64,000 nucleotides of DNA from Flavobacterium hiemivividum. GTDB lineage: Bacteria > Bacteroidota > Bacteroidia > Flavobacteriales > Flavobacteriaceae. Positions 34,244 to 43,064 of this stretch are shown in pieces (the stretch's first letter is position 1; the number at the start of each line of letters is the position of its first letter). Below the pieces are notes generated by a model. The model was not told where the DNA came from, ran no database searches, and saw only the letters and a list, made by a program, of their open reading frames with translations. The stretch lies in contig NZ_SMFO01000002.1 of NCBI RefSeq assembly GCF_004349145.1, positions 1 through 64,000 of the forward strand, given 5' to 3'. The position numbers were made by a program, and so were the translations under genes.

Positions 34244-37200
34244 TTAATAATTGTTTTTAGCAACTTTTAAACATTTCTCCAGTATTACATCTAAATCATC
34301 AAAGGTTATATCAACTCCTAAAGATTTGCGATGGGCCATAAGATAATCTTCAACTTCATTTTCCATTTCTTTAATTACATCTATGTTCTTTTTCCAGTCC
34401 CGGATTATAAGTCTTTCAATTATTTGAGAAATATCAATACCTATATTAGCCAACAAATCTTTGTGTTCTATTGCCACCTCTTTACTAAAGCTTTTTTCAA
34501 ATACTTCTGAGAGTACACCATAGAATGCTCTTGCTTCCGGTTTGTTCATTAGTGTTTGTGGAATGTCTTCAAGGTATCCATTTTCAAATTGGTCTCTAAT
34601 GTTCAATACTGCCTTTAGGTATTCTGTTTCTGACATCCTATTTTCTTGAAACGAGCGAATGGCATCTTCAATCAGTTGCGAGAATTTTTTATAAAAAACT
34701 TCATCTTTTTCCATGCTTTCCGTTATCACTTTTTTCATTTTGTGCGCAATGAAATCGGCTTTTGACGCTGGTGTTTTACCATATTCTTCAATGGCTTCAT
34801 TAACCATTTGCTTGTCGAAAATATTAAGCTCTTTTGTAATTACCATAACATCATCCGCCTGAACATAGGTGTCTAATAATTTCTTTATTCTGGGTTCATA
34901 TTCTTTGTATGATATTACCTCAGCATATCTGTTTTGGAGTGAAGTTTTTAATTTGACAAAGAGTTTTAATTCTTCTTTATAGAAATGAATTTGCTCTTCT
35001 GTAAACTCGATGTAAAATTCATTTGAAGCCAAAGCGGTTTGTAAAGTTCTGGCAAAACAACTCAACGTATCATAAAAATCATCTCTAACATCTTTTGGCG
35101 CAAGGTATCTTTCCAAAGATTCGATGTCTTTTTTGTTGTAAACTCCTTTGAAACAATCCCAAACATTAGCATGGTGAATAGGCACTTTTCGGATTTCTTC
35201 TGATACATCAACAATGGTATTGGTCAGGTCGCCTTCGTCAAAATCTTCAAAAGCAGCGTATGAGGTAAGGGCTTCGTCCAGTTTACCTAAAATTCCAACG
35301 TAATCAATAATATGTCCGTGCTCTTTTCCGCTAAATAATCTGTTTACACGAGCGATTGCCTGCAATAAATTATGGGAATGTAACGGTTTTGCCAAATATA
35401 AAATGGTGTTTCTAGGCGCATCAAATCCAGTAAGTAATTTGCTTACGACAATGATTAACTCCACCTCAGTTCCTTCGTCCTTGAACTTGTTTATAATGTA
35501 TCTTTCGTATTCCTCTTGACCATTGTACTTTTCCATTAATGAATTCCAATATTTTTTGGCTTCATTACTGGTTTCTTTCCACACATCATCATAATCTTGT
35601 CTGCTGTCGGGTGGGGTGAATACTACAGCTGTATTTATCTTTAACTCTGGGTCTGTCTGTTCTTCAAAATACTTTTGATATCGAATGGCTGTTTCAATTC
35701 GAGGCACTGCTAATTGTGCTTTAAAAATTCCTCCTTGCCAGTTTTGAGTGTAATGTTTTGAAATGTCATAGGCAATTTCGTTAATCACTTGTTCACTCTC
35801 ATATATTCTGCTAATACTTGCAAACTTCTTTTTTAAATCCTTTTGAGCATCTTCGGTAAGGTTACTAGCTAATCTTTGAAATCCTTTGTCTATTTGGGCT
35901 TTGTTTATACTCAATTGCGCTGATCGTCCCTCATATAATAAAGGCAATACCGCTCCATCTTTTACCGCTTGGTCAATGGTGTATTTATGAATAAATCCAC
36001 CAAATTTTTTGGCAGTACTTTTTTCGTTTATCATCAATGGTGTTCCTGTAAAACCTATGTAACATGCATTGGGCAATACTCTTTTCATATTGACATGAGC
36101 GGAACCATATTGACTACGGTGGCTTTCATCTACTAAAACAAAAATATTTTCTGAATTGTCAACGAAAGACGTGTTTTTTGATGCTGTTTGAAATTTATCA
36201 ATAATAGTGGTTATAATCTCATTTCCTTTGTCTTGAAGTAATTCGATGAGGTCGCTACCGCTTTTCGCTTTTTCTACTGATTTTCCACAATTTCTAAAAG
36301 TTTTGTAGATTTGGTTGTCCAAATCAATTCTATCCGTTACCACAATAATTCTAGGGGAGTTAATGCTTTTTTCTAATGATAAAGCTTTAGAAATCATCAC
36401 CATTGTTAATGACTTTCCGCTTCCTGTAGTATGCCAGATTACACCTCCTTTACGACTATTAGAATTATTGGTTTCTTTTACTCTTTCAATTGTATTTAGT
36501 ACAGCAAAATATTGTTGGTAACGAGGTACTTTAATCTCGGGGCCATCATAAACCATGTATTTATAGACAAACTCCATTACACGATTGTTGCTACACAAAC
36601 TCAATAACGCTTGATCTTGTGCTGTTGCTTGACGGTCTTCTTTTTTACATCCGTTTTTTGATGCATTTATGATCTTCTGGGTTTCCTTTTCGTTGTCTTC
36701 TTTCCAAACTGCCCAAAATTTTTCGGGTGTTCCTACGGCTCCATATTTTACTTCATTGGGTTGTACTGCCAGTAATATTTTGGCATAGTGGAACAATTTT
36801 GGAATTCCTTCTTCTCTTTTTTGGTTTCTGATGTGCTGGGAAATACCTTCCGTAAGCGATGCGTTTTTATCTCTCCGTTTATTTTCTATCACTACAAAAG
36901 GAATTCCGTTGACAAATAGTACAATGTCCGGACGTTTTTTTTCTTTAGTTCCTTCCACTACAAATTCTTCCGTAATGTGATAGACATTGTTTTCCGGATT
37001 GTCCCAATCTATGTATTTTAATGTATAAGCCTTACGGTCACCTTGAATGGTTTCGTTGAAACTTTTTCCTAGTGTAAGTAGATCATGAACATTTTCATTT
37101 GTTTTCACTAAACTTTCTTCCGGGATGTTCTTCACGAAGTTAATAGCCGATTGAATGTTGGTTTGGGAAAAAGGATATTCCTTGTCCTTGTATTCAAAGC

Positions 37201-37399
37201 TGTTGATGTGGCTCAATCTTTCCGCTAGAATATCTTCTAAAATTACATTTGAAAACAAACCGCCTCTTTCCTTAACTGTTTCTTCAGGTGTAATGTATGT
37301 CCAGCCTAATTTGCGAAGCAGATTAATTGCTGGTTTTTGGGAGTCGTTGTTTTCTGTGTAATTTATCATTGTATTCATTGATTGCCTTTTTTTATTCAT
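34244..37399 (-). CDS. hsdR: Type I restriction endonuclease subunit R
   Basis: 1,051 residues. The N-terminal nuclease has RPDIVLFVNG and IENKRR (Asp158, Glu172-x-Lys174). The SF2 translocase has TTGSGKS (325-330) and VDESHRSQYG (DESH 424-427), and later motifs include TGFDAPRN and QAIARVNR. Length is normal. Start codons at residues 1, 8 and 11 are all possible. It belongs with hsdM and hsdS at 43-46.5 kb, but is separated from them by the CBASS-like cassette, TIGR04141 and AlbA_2 genes and by a 350-bp repeat region, an unusual operon arrangement. Confidence 0.95.
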   Translation of the reverse strand: MNKKRQSMNTMINYTENNDSQKPAINLLRKLGWTYITPEETVKERGGLFSNVILEDILAERLSHINSFEYKDKEYPFSQTNIQSAINFVKNIPEESLVKTNENVHDLLTLGKSFNETIQGDRKAYTLKYIDWDNPENNVYHITEEFVVEGTKEKKRPDIVLFVNGIPFVVIENKRRDKNASLTEGISQHIRNQKREEGIPKLFHYAKILLAVQPNEVKYGAVGTPEKFWAVWKEDNEKETQKIINASKNGCKKEDRQATAQDQALLSLCSNNRVMEFVYKYMVYDGPEIKVPRYQQYFAVLNTIERVKETNNSNSRKGGVIWHTTGSGKSLTMVMISKALSLEKSINSPRIIVVTDRIDLDNQIYKTFRNCGKSVEKAKSGSDLIELLQDKGNEIITTIIDKFQTASKNTSFVDNSENIFVLVDESHRSQYGSAHVNMKRVLPNACYIGFTGTPLMINEKSTAKKFGGFIHKYTIDQAVKDGAVLPLLYEGRSAQLSINKAQIDKGFQRLASNLTEDAQKDLKKKFASISRIYESEQVINEIAYDISKHYTQNWQGGIFKAQLAVPRIETAIRYQKYFEEQTDPELKINTAVVFTPPDSRQDYDDVWKETSNEAKKYWNSLMEKYNGQEEYERYIINKFKDEGTEVELIIVVSKLLTGFDAPRNTILYLAKPLHSHNLLQAIARVNRLFSGKEHGHIIDYVGILGKLDEALTSYAAFEDFDEGDLTNTIVDVSEEIRKVPIHHANVWDCFKGVYNKKDIESLERYLAPKDVRDDFYDTLSCFARTLQTALASNEFYIEFTEEQIHFYKEELKLFVKLKTSLQNRYAEVISYKEYEPRIKKLLDTYVQADDVMVITKELNIFDKQMVNEAIEEYGKTPASKADFIAHKMKKVITESMEKDEVFYKKFSQLIEDAIRSFQENRMSETEYLKAVLNIRDQFENGYLEDIPQTLMNKPEARAFYGVLSEVFEKSFSKEVAIEHKDLLANIGIDISQIIERLIIRDWKKNIDVIKEMENEVEDYLMAHRKSLGVDITFDDLDVILEKCLKVAKNNY

Positions 37400-37477
37400 T
37401 GATGATTAGTGCTTTCTCTAATAAGCTCTAATAAATCTCTAATTGAATATTACTAAATTTAGTCCTTTAAACAGGAG

Positions 37478-37745
37478 TTTTGGGGAATTAAAAACCCTTG
37501 TAAATCAGTATGTATGCTTGTTAGACATGTTTTTTACGGGGAATTTTATACTCCTTTTGGGGAATTGAAATTCCTTTGTCTTTTAATAAATCTCTAATTA
37601 ATTTTGGTTGTCAAACCTATTTTGCTCATAAATTCTTTTGGGGAATTTTATACTCCTTTTGGGGAATTAGATTTCCTATAATATCAGTACTTTACGAACT
37701 ATTTTAGCCTATATGTAATCCATTTTGCTCTCCTTTTGGGGAATT
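37478..37745. repeat. Intergenic repeat cluster with TTTTGGGGAATT cores
   Basis: Between the AlbA_2 and hsdR genes, TTTTGGGGAATT or GGGGAATT occurs six times (37478, 37538, 37555, 37636, 37657, 37734). A block of about 36 bp at 37538 recurs at 37640, and AATAAATCTCTAATT occurs at about 37430 and 37586. Several units are near-palindromic (GGAATT-GA-AATTCC). The 350-bp gap holds no gene. It might be regulatory, a terminator-like region or a recombination remnant. Confidence 0.7.
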
Positions 37746-37749
37746 GAAA

Positions 37750-39432
37750 TCATTTTGCTAAATGATTAATCAAATCATCTACTGATTTGAATTCTTTAAT
37801 AAAAGAATATTCTGTTGCTCTTCCTTCACCAGATTTATTGAGAACAATACCAGTCAATTGTTCAATTAAATACCGAACCTGATCCCGTGTTAAATCCTTA
37901 TCAAAAGCTTTTACAAAATCGCCCATTTTTGCTATTCCGTTTTCATTTAGGACAGTGTAAATGATTGAAAGGTCATTTATTCTAAACCCTGCAACTTCTG
38001 CTTTACTGTTTTTTAGCTCGTAATATTCGTCATTCAATACATACCGATTACTTGCTATTCCACCAGATTTTTTTATCAATTGTAAATCTTCCAGTTTTTG
38101 AATAATCTCTTTATCTACTTTTTCGCTTTTATTCTCTTTGATATTAAATAATCCTATAACATCATGTGGACCTAATAAGTCTTCGTTTTGAACCCTTTCA
38201 TAAAAATTTCTAATAAAAATGGGAAATGCTTTATCCTCCATTTTTCCATTCAAATAAAGTTCAACCTGGAAAAGGTCTGATTTTGTATAATCGGGCTCCG
38301 CTTTTCCTTCGCTTAAAGTAATTCTATATATTTTATCTACACCTTGGCCGGAACGTTCAACAAGTCCCGTTTTTTCTAAAATTTCGGTAAGAAGCCTACT
38401 TCTTGGTGTGCTATTTATCCGGATTAAATTATCCAATGTCACGCCTTTGGGAAAACCTCCGGGATTTAATACTCTTAAACTCTCCGGACTTTGTTTTATG
38501 ACCACCTCACTGGATATTGTATAATCACGATGTGCAATTGCATTTAGAACGGCTTCGCGAATAACTTCTTCATTAAAGTAGGGCACGTCAAAAATATAAG
38601 CACCTTGATTGATTTTATTATCACTATTCCGAAGCTGTATTATTTCCCATATTTCGTCAATGGCTTTGAATAGCGGATTTATGATAGGGTATCTTTTATC
38701 GAAAGGTATTTGATCTTCTCTATTTCGGTATTCAATATTTACCTGAGCGTTTGGAAGTAATTGTTTTAAAACTTCGGATTTACCCAATAGAATGAGTGCT
38801 GCATACGTCAACCGACCATCAATCATTAAGCCTAAATCAATCAATACTTGTTCAGGGGTTGCTTGAAGGAAGGTTTTATTCTTTTGTTTTTGGGCATACT
38901 TTTCTTTTAGGATATTAATTGCATCAATATCAATTTTATCAATAGAAAAGTTTTCACAGATTTTAGCGGAAAAGTCAGGTTCTTGTTCGGAAAGAATTTT
39001 AAACATTTCATCATCGGACATATTTCTCAAACTATCGCCAGTTCTCATTAATGCTACTCCTTCATATTTCATTAATCTTGCTGGTGGTCGAGTAGGAATA
39101 TGAGTTATTAAAATTCTATTGCCATTTTCATCAAATAATTCTTGACAATGTACCCGTATGTTTAATCTTTTGTATACCTCATCTTCAAGATTCCCAATTT
39201 TTCCATTTGCAAAATCACTTCCAACCACATTTCTAGGTTCTTTGTCAGTCATGCCAAAAACAAGCATTCCGCCGCCTTCGTTACTGAGAGCGACAACATA
39301 ACCCAGAAAACATTTTCTACGATCCGATTGTTCTTTATGGCTGCCACCATCAAAAGGGAAGTTGTTTTTGGCTTCCTTAAATTCTACTTTATCTTCACTT
39401 TCCTTTAGATGTGTTAATTGTGCTATAGTCAT
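37750..39432 (-). CDS. AlbA_2 (Schlafen-like) domain ATP-binding protein
   Basis: 560 residues. The AlbA_2 domain covers about 1-135: EDKVEFKEAK, LSNEGGGMLVFGM and PTRPPARLMKYEG. A GHKL-like helicase-C/HATPase_c_4 region follows, with EAVLNAIAHRDY (about 300), LNPGGFPKGV and GLVERSGQGVDKIYR. The C-terminus has winged-helix traits (LEDLQLIKKSGG). This architecture is usually annotated as a putative transcriptional regulator or RecG-like ATP-dependent protein, and it often accompanies type I restriction operons. The job may be to regulate the operon or act as an extra effector. Confidence 0.88.
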   Translation of the reverse strand: MTIAQLTHLKESEDKVEFKEAKNNFPFDGGSHKEQSDRRKCFLGYVVALSNEGGGMLVFGMTDKEPRNVVGSDFANGKIGNLEDEVYKRLNIRVHCQELFDENGNRILITHIPTRPPARLMKYEGVALMRTGDSLRNMSDDEMFKILSEQEPDFSAKICENFSIDKIDIDAINILKEKYAQKQKNKTFLQATPEQVLIDLGLMIDGRLTYAALILLGKSEVLKQLLPNAQVNIEYRNREDQIPFDKRYPIINPLFKAIDEIWEIIQLRNSDNKINQGAYIFDVPYFNEEVIREAVLNAIAHRDYTISSEVVIKQSPESLRVLNPGGFPKGVTLDNLIRINSTPRSRLLTEILEKTGLVERSGQGVDKIYRITLSEGKAEPDYTKSDLFQVELYLNGKMEDKAFPIFIRNFYERVQNEDLLGPHDVIGLFNIKENKSEKVDKEIIQKLEDLQLIKKSGGIASNRYVLNDEYYELKNSKAEVAGFRINDLSIIYTVLNENGIAKMGDFVKAFDKDLTRDQVRYLIEQLTGIVLNKSGEGRATEYSFIKEFKSVDDLINHLAK

Positions 39433-39531
39433 AATTAAAATTTTATAGTTTTAGTTTAACCAAAAATGGTTCCTAAATTTATTACTACACTCATGATTTA
39501 TTTATGGTGTCTTAATTTTTAAAAATTCTCT

Positions 39532-41121
39532 TTAATCTTCTTTTTTAATTTTTTTTCGTTCTACATTATCATAAATGAAGAAGATTGAACAAGGAATATT
39601 CATTATTTTTAATGAGTTAACTGCTCTTAACAAACTAATACGTGAAAATATTGGTAATTTCTCAGAGTGTCCTGTTTTTTTGGTGACAATACCATATGTA
39701 ACAGTATAAAGTCCATTATCTATAAGTTGACAAAACATGGGGTTTTCTTCAACTAATGTTTTTAATTTCTCTCTGGATTCTTCTTGTAAACGTAATAATT
39801 CGATTGAATTAACTCCTTGATTGAATAAATGACTTAAATTAGAAGAGCGAGTAGAAATTTTTACATGGACTAAGTTTATTTTATTATCTAAAACTGTAAT
39901 TAAATCGCATGGCTCAACAGCAGTTTGACCCTTTGGTGAAATATTTGTTTTATCTAAACATAATACATCTGTATTCGCGTCTCTTACGGAAATGTTATAA
40001 TCATCTTCCCTTGCTTTATCGCAATTATGTAAAAATGTATGAGAATCTATAAAATATGGATTAAGTGCTTTTTCTAGTTTTTGAATATAATTACTATCAA
40101 TTTCATACCACTCTCCCTCACATAAATGATAGCTGATACCTTCTATTTTACAATCATAAAGGAAACTTTTATAGATGTTATATTGTTTTATTGTTTCACC
40201 ATTTTCATCAATAATAGCCATTTGATGACGGTAAAATGCATTAATATCATTTACTTCGGTTATATTTCTTTCCTCAAGATAATTTCTGTAATCTCCAATA
40301 TAAATATCTTCATATTCAGTATTACTTCTTCCAGCACCATTATATTTAACTTTAAAAGAGTTTGAGTAGTCAATTATATCAGGGATTGACAAAACTAATT
40401 CTCTAGGAGCATCTCTAAATGCTTCAAGCAATTTTTGATGAAGTATATTTAACCTGTCAGGATCTTTAACAGGTACAATATTTTGAATATCAGGAAATGA
40501 TTGAATGTAATCAGTCTTGTCATAAATTTCTATCAGTCTATTGCATAATTCTATAATCTCATTAGGTTGCAGGCTTGAAGAAATTCGTAAACTGCTAGCT
40601 CCTGTTGCGTTCTTGAATAAATCATGATATTCAAATTTTACAGCACCAGTCAACTTTTTTATGATTGATTCATCATGCCTGATATCAAAAAAATTCAAAC
40701 TTGATGCAGAAGGAATTTGTATTCTTTGTCTTTTGGCATTTTCTGGTTGTAAAATATCTGTTGATTTAATTTTTTTTGGATCTAGTGCATTTAATGTTGT
40801 TCTTAATCCAAAATCATATTCATAGCAATTGTCTTTCAATTGATGGTAAGTCATTCCAAAAGTTAATACCACCCAACGGTTATTTACTGGCAAAAAGATT
40901 AAAGCACCTTTTTGTACTTGATATAAGTCTTTATTAATACCCCAATAGTTTTTCCACCATGGAGCATTACCAGGTCTATCTGCCAAATACATAATTGAAC
41001 CATTAGGAAGATTATTGTTATCTTCAGATAATAGTTCAAGATTATGATCATCTTTAAGTGCATTTTCATTTGAAAATGTATCCTTTAATAAATAAATGGA
41101 GAAACCTCTACTTTTTGCCAT
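39532..41121 (-). CDS. TIGR04141/DUF6119 family sporadically distributed protein
   Basis: 529 residues. The start MAKSRGFSIYLLKDTFSNE and the segments WVVLTFGMTYHQLKDNCYEY and FGLRTTLNALDPKKIKS are diagnostic of TIGR04141 (DUF6119). The region near VLCLDKTNISPKGQTAVEPC then DLITVLDNKINLVHVKIS resembles a PD-(D/E)xK-type core (E-P-C-D...HVK). This family is patchily distributed and tends to lie in defence islands; its function is unknown. It lies 99 bp upstream of the AlbA_2 gene, just after the hsdS remnant. Confidence 0.85.
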   Translation of the reverse strand: MAKSRGFSIYLLKDTFSNENALKDDHNLELLSEDNNNLPNGSIMYLADRPGNAPWWKNYWGINKDLYQVQKGALIFLPVNNRWVVLTFGMTYHQLKDNCYEYDFGLRTTLNALDPKKIKSTDILQPENAKRQRIQIPSASSLNFFDIRHDESIIKKLTGAVKFEYHDLFKNATGASSLRISSSLQPNEIIELCNRLIEIYDKTDYIQSFPDIQNIVPVKDPDRLNILHQKLLEAFRDAPRELVLSIPDIIDYSNSFKVKYNGAGRSNTEYEDIYIGDYRNYLEERNITEVNDINAFYRHQMAIIDENGETIKQYNIYKSFLYDCKIEGISYHLCEGEWYEIDSNYIQKLEKALNPYFIDSHTFLHNCDKAREDDYNISVRDANTDVLCLDKTNISPKGQTAVEPCDLITVLDNKINLVHVKISTRSSNLSHLFNQGVNSIELLRLQEESREKLKTLVEENPMFCQLIDNGLYTVTYGIVTKKTGHSEKLPIFSRISLLRAVNSLKIMNIPCSIFFIYDNVERKKIKKED

Positions 41122-41143
41122 ACCCGTTAATATTATATTTAAT

Positions 41144-41235
41144 TTTTAACTCTCAATTTAACCGTTAACAATTGCTGCATTAATCCTTTTTTTTGCTTTT
41201 GCATAGCTATGAGGTCTTTGTCGAATACGTTTATT
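41144..41235 (-). pseudogene. Remnant of the 3' end of a second hsdS
   Basis: Read on the minus strand, about 30 codons (NVFDKDLIAMQKQKKGLMQQ then LLTVKLRVKN and TAA) match in frame, and nearly base for base, the last codons of the complete hsdS at 43065-44336 (EKELIALQKQKQGLMQQLLT...). The similarity begins exactly where the CD-NTase gene ends: its stop TAA (41231-41233) falls in the shared AATAAAC. No further hsdS sequence precedes it. The cassette 41236-43061 is therefore flanked by two hsdS ends. Confidence 0.85.
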
Positions 41236-42559
41236 GTCTAACAATAACATCTACCATATCTTTTGCAATACAAACATTGTTTTTAATTGAATAAGACTCC
41301 ACAAAATGATGACCTATGTAAGCTGTTTTTTCTGGATTACAGCGAGTACTGTGATCCGTTATTTCACCTCTTTTTTCTACAATCTGGTTATCATTCTTAA
41401 CTTTCCATTTCAATAAATCACAATTTGTGTTGTTGCTAATTACCTTAAAATCTATTTCATTTTTTGTATCAACATTACCTCTAACATTTTTCAAATTGGC
41501 CTTGTACTCTCTAAATCCTGGAAATTTTTTAACAAAACCATCAATTTTAAATTGTAATGAATTGTCAATAAGGATTGGGATTTTTTGGTCAAATAAATAT
41601 TTTTCAGATTCCGAAACTCTTTTATAAAAACCGCTTTTTACAAGTTGATTTATATTGTTTATTTCATCAATCTTTTCAAAGGAAATTAAAATTGCATCTA
41701 AAGCCTGATGAATTAAACTTCTTTCTTCGGAATTTAATTCATCAACATAGCTATCTATAAACTTGCTACTATCACCTCTATCTCTTAAAATTGGTTTTTC
41801 TATTTTATCCTTTAACTCAACTAAAAATTTAAAAATACTATCAAAAATGTCTAAACTAATATTTTGTTTATAGTTTTCAGTAATTAATTGTTCAATATGG
41901 AAGGACTTAAGTTTAAAATTTTCATTTCTCTCGTTGCATTCATGCTTCCATCTTTTAATGAACTTTACGCTTCTTCTGAAATCTTCATTTTCCTTATTAA
42001 TTCCAGATGCCACTTCGATATATCCTAAAGGGTCTGTTTTAATCCAAATAACACTCTCTTTATTTTGTAGTTTTCTCTCGTAATATTCTTTTCTTTTTGT
42101 ACCTCTATGTAACTTTATAATTTCAGGAACTCGAAAAGTATTTCGATTAAATTCATTTTTTCCTTCTATTAAAGATGGAACTAAATCAACTGCAAAAATC
42201 TCTTCTTCTTTGTTCAAATACCTAAATGAGATAGAATGAGTTTGCACTACAATATCTAGATCAAAATTGGTTGGATTCTTATATTCTTTGGAAAATTTTT
42301 CAGCAATATGATTTAAATCAAATGTTGGCTCAATCACATTAGAATTCCAGTCTCCCATGATATATAGAATATCTAAATCATGAAGTGGTTTTATTGCAGT
42401 ATATCTAGGATATGAGCCTATTTGAACACAATTATTTATTCCAAGTAAATCATTAAATGATTGATAAATTTTAGTAACAAACTGAATATCATCAGTTGTT
42501 GGGGTTAGGTTCTCTTTCACATAACCTCTTAGAAGTGCATTAATGTTACTTTTGATCAT
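41231..42559 (-). CDS. CBASS-type CD-NTase (cGAS/DncV-like) with AGS-C sensor domain
   Basis: 442 residues. The nucleotidyltransferase core has IGSYPRYTAIKPLHDLDIL: GS at 48-49, catalytic Asp61 and Asp63. The third acid is Asp125 in FAVDLVPSL. The C-terminal about 95 residues (LLKWKVKNDN, then AYIGHHFVESYSI) fit the AGS-C domain found on CD-NTases. It should make a cyclic or linear oligonucleotide after phage sensing. It overlaps the TM effector gene by 14 bp, making a minimal two-gene CBASS. No Cap2/Cap3 or HORMA/TRIP13 genes are nearby, so it resembles type I. Confidence 0.88.
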   Translation of the reverse strand: MIKSNINALLRGYVKENLTPTTDDIQFVTKIYQSFNDLLGINNCVQIGSYPRYTAIKPLHDLDILYIMGDWNSNVIEPTFDLNHIAEKFSKEYKNPTNFDLDIVVQTHSISFRYLNKEEEIFAVDLVPSLIEGKNEFNRNTFRVPEIIKLHRGTKRKEYYERKLQNKESVIWIKTDPLGYIEVASGINKENEDFRRSVKFIKRWKHECNERNENFKLKSFHIEQLITENYKQNISLDIFDSIFKFLVELKDKIEKPILRDRGDSSKFIDSYVDELNSEERSLIHQALDAILISFEKIDEINNINQLVKSGFYKRVSESEKYLFDQKIPILIDNSLQFKIDGFVKKFPGFREYKANLKNVRGNVDTKNEIDFKVISNNTNCDLLKWKVKNDNQIVEKRGEITDHSTRCNPEKTAYIGHHFVESYSIKNNVCIAKDMVDVIVRQ

Positions 42560-43061
42560 AAGAAGTTGTTATTAATGATGTAACTATGTCGTTAAGTAAT
42601 CTTCCTCTAAAAGTTACTACAATTGAATTTCTGTGATTATTTATGTCGTCCATAATATTTTGTGGTACTCTGACACCATTGGGCACATAAAGAATCAAAG
42701 CATCACTATCTTTCTTAAAATTAAGTATATCACCTATTTTGTTTTCAAACTCATTATAGTTCACCAACATCATAGTGTGTCTTTCACCTTTACTTAAAGA
42801 TGCACTAGATACTTTCTCAATATTTTTTTCTTTAAAAAGACCAGAATCAACTAACAAATCTTTAAAATTATCAAACTCAGCCTCTGCATAAACTGCAATT
42901 TTTTTGTTTGACAATCCCTTACCTAATCTAATCCAAACAGGAAGTACACCACTTACAATTGTGTAAACAATATATACAAAGCCAAGTATTGCAACAACTG
43001 TACTTATTCCACCCACAATAACAAAAAAGGGATGATTAAAAAACTCTATTAATTTCTCCAT
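42546..43061 (-). CDS. One-TM CBASS effector with unassigned cytosolic domain
   Basis: 171 residues. One strongly hydrophobic helix (about 13-36, FVIVGGISTVVAILGFVYIV) precedes a cytosolic Rossmann-like alpha/beta domain. Its strands include KKIAVYAE, TMMLVNYN, DALILYVPNG and SIVVTFRGRLLND. The TM-plus-sensor plan fits membrane-disrupting CBASS effectors, but the domain is not clearly SAVED, STING or the beta-barrel of Cap15; a TIR-like fold is one possibility. It begins 3 bp after hsdS and overlaps the CD-NTase gene, so it is the obvious partner. Confidence 0.7.
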   Translation of the reverse strand: MEKLIEFFNHPFFVIVGGISTVVAILGFVYIVYTIVSGVLPVWIRLGKGLSNKKIAVYAEAEFDNFKDLLVDSGLFKEKNIEKVSSASLSKGERHTMMLVNYNEFENKIGDILNFKKDSDALILYVPNGVRVPQNIMDDINNHRNSIVVTFRGRLLNDIVTSLITTSYDQK

Positions 43062-43064
43062 ATT

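Noticed and set aside
37478..37745. CRISPR array
   Set aside because: Repeat units are short, overlapping and irregularly spaced, with no spacers of constant length and no cas genes.
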